From Gemmatimonadota bacterium (GTDB lineage Bacteria > Gemmatimonadota > Gemmatimonadetes > Gemmatimonadales > Gemmatimonadaceae): DNA of 6,561 nt. The DNA lies in assembly GCA_028287205.1 (NCBI GenBank), contig JAQBQC010000325.1, positions 1-6,561 of the forward strand, read 5' to 3'. The notes under the pieces were generated by a model that was given only the letters and a program-made list of their open reading frames with translations, had not been told where the DNA came from and did not search any database. Shown one piece after another: positions 5,100 to 6,561 of this stretch. Positions within the stretch are counted from its first letter, which is position 1, and the number at the start of each line of letters is the position of its first letter. Position numbers and translations under genes: made by a program.

Positions 5100-6530
5100 G
5101 TGTCAGCGGCCGCAGCGCCTTCGCGCGTCCTCTTCGTAACCGGGAAGCTCGCCGAGCCGGCGCTTCGCGGCACGTTGGCATCCATGAAGGCGCCGTTCGC
5201 GACCGACGTCGCGATGCTGCCGATTACCGTCGCGGCGCTCATGACCACCGAGTGGATCGCGAAGCATCTCGCGGTGCCGGAAGGCACGGACCTCGTGCTC
5301 ATCCCCGGTCTGTGTGAGGGCGCCGTCGCGTCCATCGCCGATCGCTTCGCGGTGCGCGTGGAGAAAGGTCCCAAGGATTTGCGCGAGATCCCGGAATACT
5401 TCGGCCAGGCTGCCGTGCGCGAAGAGTACGGCAAGTGGGACATCGAGATCATCGCCGAGATCAACAACGCGCCGCGACTCTCACGCGACGCGATCATGCG
5501 CGAGGCGCAGCGCTTCCGCGACTCGGGCGCTGACTACATCGACATCGGGTGCACACCGGGGCTCGCCTTTCCGGAGCTCGGCAGCGTCATCCGTGAGCTC
5601 GTTGCCGCCGGAATGCGCGTCAGCATCGACACCTTCAACGCCGACGAGATCCGCACGGCAGTCGATGCGGGCGCGACACTGGTGCTCAGCATCAATGGCA
5701 GCAATCTCGGTGTCGCTCGCGAGCTCGCGGGACGCGGCGTTCGCGTTGTCGCGCTCCCCGACTTCGGTGCGCCGCTCGAGACCATCGGGGCCACGATCGA
5801 GCTGCTGACGAAGCTCGATGTCCCGTATCTCATCGATCCGATCATCGAGCCGATCGGATTCGGCTTCACCGCATCGATCGAGCGCTACGCGCAGGCGCGA
5901 CGACGGTGGCCGAACGCCGAGATGATGATGGGCATCGGAAACATCACCGAGCTCACGGCAGCGGATACGACCGGTGTGAACGCGATCCTCATCGCCATCT
6001 GCCAGGAGCTCGGCATTCGTGCGGTTCTCACGACCGAGGTCATTCCCTGGGCGCACGGCGCCGTGCGCGAGATCGACATCGCGCGCCGGCTCATGTATCA
6101 CGCCGTGACGAAGAAGATCGTGCCCAAGCGTGTGGATGATCGCCTCGTCACCGTGAAGGATCCAAAGATTCTCGAGTATGGCGAGGCAGAGCTGCGCGAG
6201 CTGCAGAGCCGCATCACCGATCCGAACTTCCGCATCTTCACCGATCGCAGCACGATCACGGTGCTCAATCGCGATCTCTTCGTGCGTGGCACGGACATCC
6301 AGGAGATCTTCGCGCAGCTCGGTGTCGACGAGGCGACGCACGCCTTCTATCTCGGCAAGGAGCTAGCAAAGGCGAAGCTCGCCATTACCCTCGGCAAGAC
6401 GTACCGGCAGGAAGGGTCGCTCTCCTGGGGCTATCTCACGCCCCCGGATGACGTGAAGTCCGAGCATGTGAAGCTCACGCAGCGCTCCCGGAAGCGCGCC
6501 GCGCCCGAGGGCGATCCAGCGCCCTCATGA
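5100..6530 (+). CDS. Dihydropteroate-synthase-like protein of H4MPT biosynthesis
   Basis: 476 residues, far longer than folate DHPS (about 270-280), matching the 'dihydropteroate synthase-related' family of methanogens and H4MPT-containing bacteria. An N-terminal module (about 1-110, RVLFVTGKLAEPALRGTLAS, VLIPGLCEG) precedes a pterin-binding TIM barrel. Barrel landmarks are IIAEINNAPRLS (117-128, the place of the folate enzyme's NVTPDSF), ADYIDIGCTPG (144-154), VSIDTFNADEI (174-184), INGSN (198-202), LIDPIIEPIGFGF (244-256) and MGIGNITELTAADTTGVNAI (277-296). The C-terminal ~110 residues (RIFTDRSTITVLN, WGYLTPP) form a family-specific extension. The proposed reaction is condensation of a 6-hydroxymethyl-dihydropterin diphosphate with a ribofuranosylaniline phosphate, giving the methanopterin skeleton; this is by family and context. 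The GTG start immediately follows the pcd stop, so translation is probably coupled; no good Shine-Dalgarno is visible. The last 15 or so residues are basic and Pro/Ala-rich, likely disordered. Confidence 0.88.
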   Translation: MSAAAAPSRVLFVTGKLAEPALRGTLASMKAPFATDVAMLPITVAALMTTEWIAKHLAVPEGTDLVLIPGLCEGAVASIADRFAVRVEKGPKDLREIPEYFGQAAVREEYGKWDIEIIAEINNAPRLSRDAIMREAQRFRDSGADYIDIGCTPGLAFPELGSVIRELVAAGMRVSIDTFNADEIRTAVDAGATLVLSINGSNLGVARELAGRGVRVVALPDFGAPLETIGATIELLTKLDVPYLIDPIIEPIGFGFTASIERYAQARRRWPNAEMMMGIGNITELTAADTTGVNAILIAICQELGIRAVLTTEVIPWAHGAVREIDIARRLMYHAVTKKIVPKRVDDRLVTVKDPKILEYGEAELRELQSRITDPNFRIFTDRSTITVLNRDLFVRGTDIQEIFAQLGVDEATHAFYLGKELAKAKLAITLGKTYRQEGSLSWGYLTPPDDVKSEHVKLTQRSRKRAAPEGDPAPS

Positions 6531-6561
6531 GCACTCCGCTCGTGGAGGAGTTGATCCCCGT
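6527..6561 (+). CDS. Start of a further operon gene, product unknown (3'-truncated)
   Basis: An ATG overlaps the TGA of the DHPS-like gene (ATGA), the usual sign of translational coupling, and the frame stays open for 11 codons (MSTPLVEELIP) to the window edge. The fragment is too short to recognise. Given the operon it is probably another cofactor-pathway gene. Confidence 0.5.
   Translation, partial: MSTPLVEELIP

Noticed and set aside
5481..6341. Minus-strand open frame (about 286 codons) opposite the DHPS-like gene
   Set aside because: Composition is His/Asp/Arg-rich as in antisense frames, and the plus strand has conserved pterin-binding barrel motifs throughout.

Overview
The window is a GC-rich stretch of what looks like a bacterial genome: clear Shine-Dalgarno sites, GTG and TTG starts, stop/start overlaps and a perfect sigma70-type -10 box. 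It carries part of a gene cluster for the two C1-carrier cofactors of the H4MPT-linked formaldehyde oxidation pathway, methanofuran and tetrahydromethanopterin. Most bacteria lack these cofactors. They are known from methylotrophic Proteobacteria, Planctomycetes and scattered other phyla. The phylum cannot be fixed from this sequence; a Gemmatimonadota-like or planctomycete-like host would fit the style of the proteins, but that is only an impression.

Layout. Positions 1-771 hold the 3' end of a probably extracytoplasmic metal-binding protein with a His-x-His motif and a Met/His-rich tail. It is not obviously part of the pathway and ends 4 bp from a convergent neighbour. Positions 776-1492 (-) encode a HisA/HisF-like barrel protein. 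Divergent from it, with only 29 bp between the start codons, lie 1522-2550 (+), a hydantoinase/oxoprolinase-type protein matching MfnF, and 2547-3101 (+), an amino-acid-kinase-fold protein matching MfnE, overlapped by 4 bp. Positions 3076-3843 (-) encode MfnB, which converges on and overlaps mfnE by 26 bp. After an 88-bp divergent regulatory gap comes a tight (+) operon: an SDR-family protein (3932-4705), a pterin-4a-carbinolamine dehydratase-like protein (4728-5099), a dihydropteroate-synthase-like protein (5100-6530) and the first codons of another coupled gene (6527 onward).

How they fit together. MfnB makes the furan phosphate from glyceraldehyde-3-phosphate. After transamination (no MfnC gene is in the window), MfnE activates the aminomethylfuran phosphate to a diphosphate, and MfnF couples it to the tyramine-glutamate part. 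The right-hand operon looks like a pterin branch. The DHPS-like protein is the candidate for joining the pterin and arylamine halves of methanopterin, with the PCD-like protein and the SDR as pterin-handling or reductase candidates. The HisA-like protein has no established step and is a candidate for an unassigned one.

Most notable: the SDR has Phe where the catalytic Tyr of the YxxxK motif should be. The HisA-like protein is an orphan paired head-to-head with mfnF. The mfnF -10 box is embedded in the hisA-like start region. A 14-bp AT-cored inverted repeat lies between mfnB and the pterin operon. No RNA genes, CRISPR arrays, transposons or convincing hairpin terminators were seen, and no gene-free stretch exceeds 88 bp.
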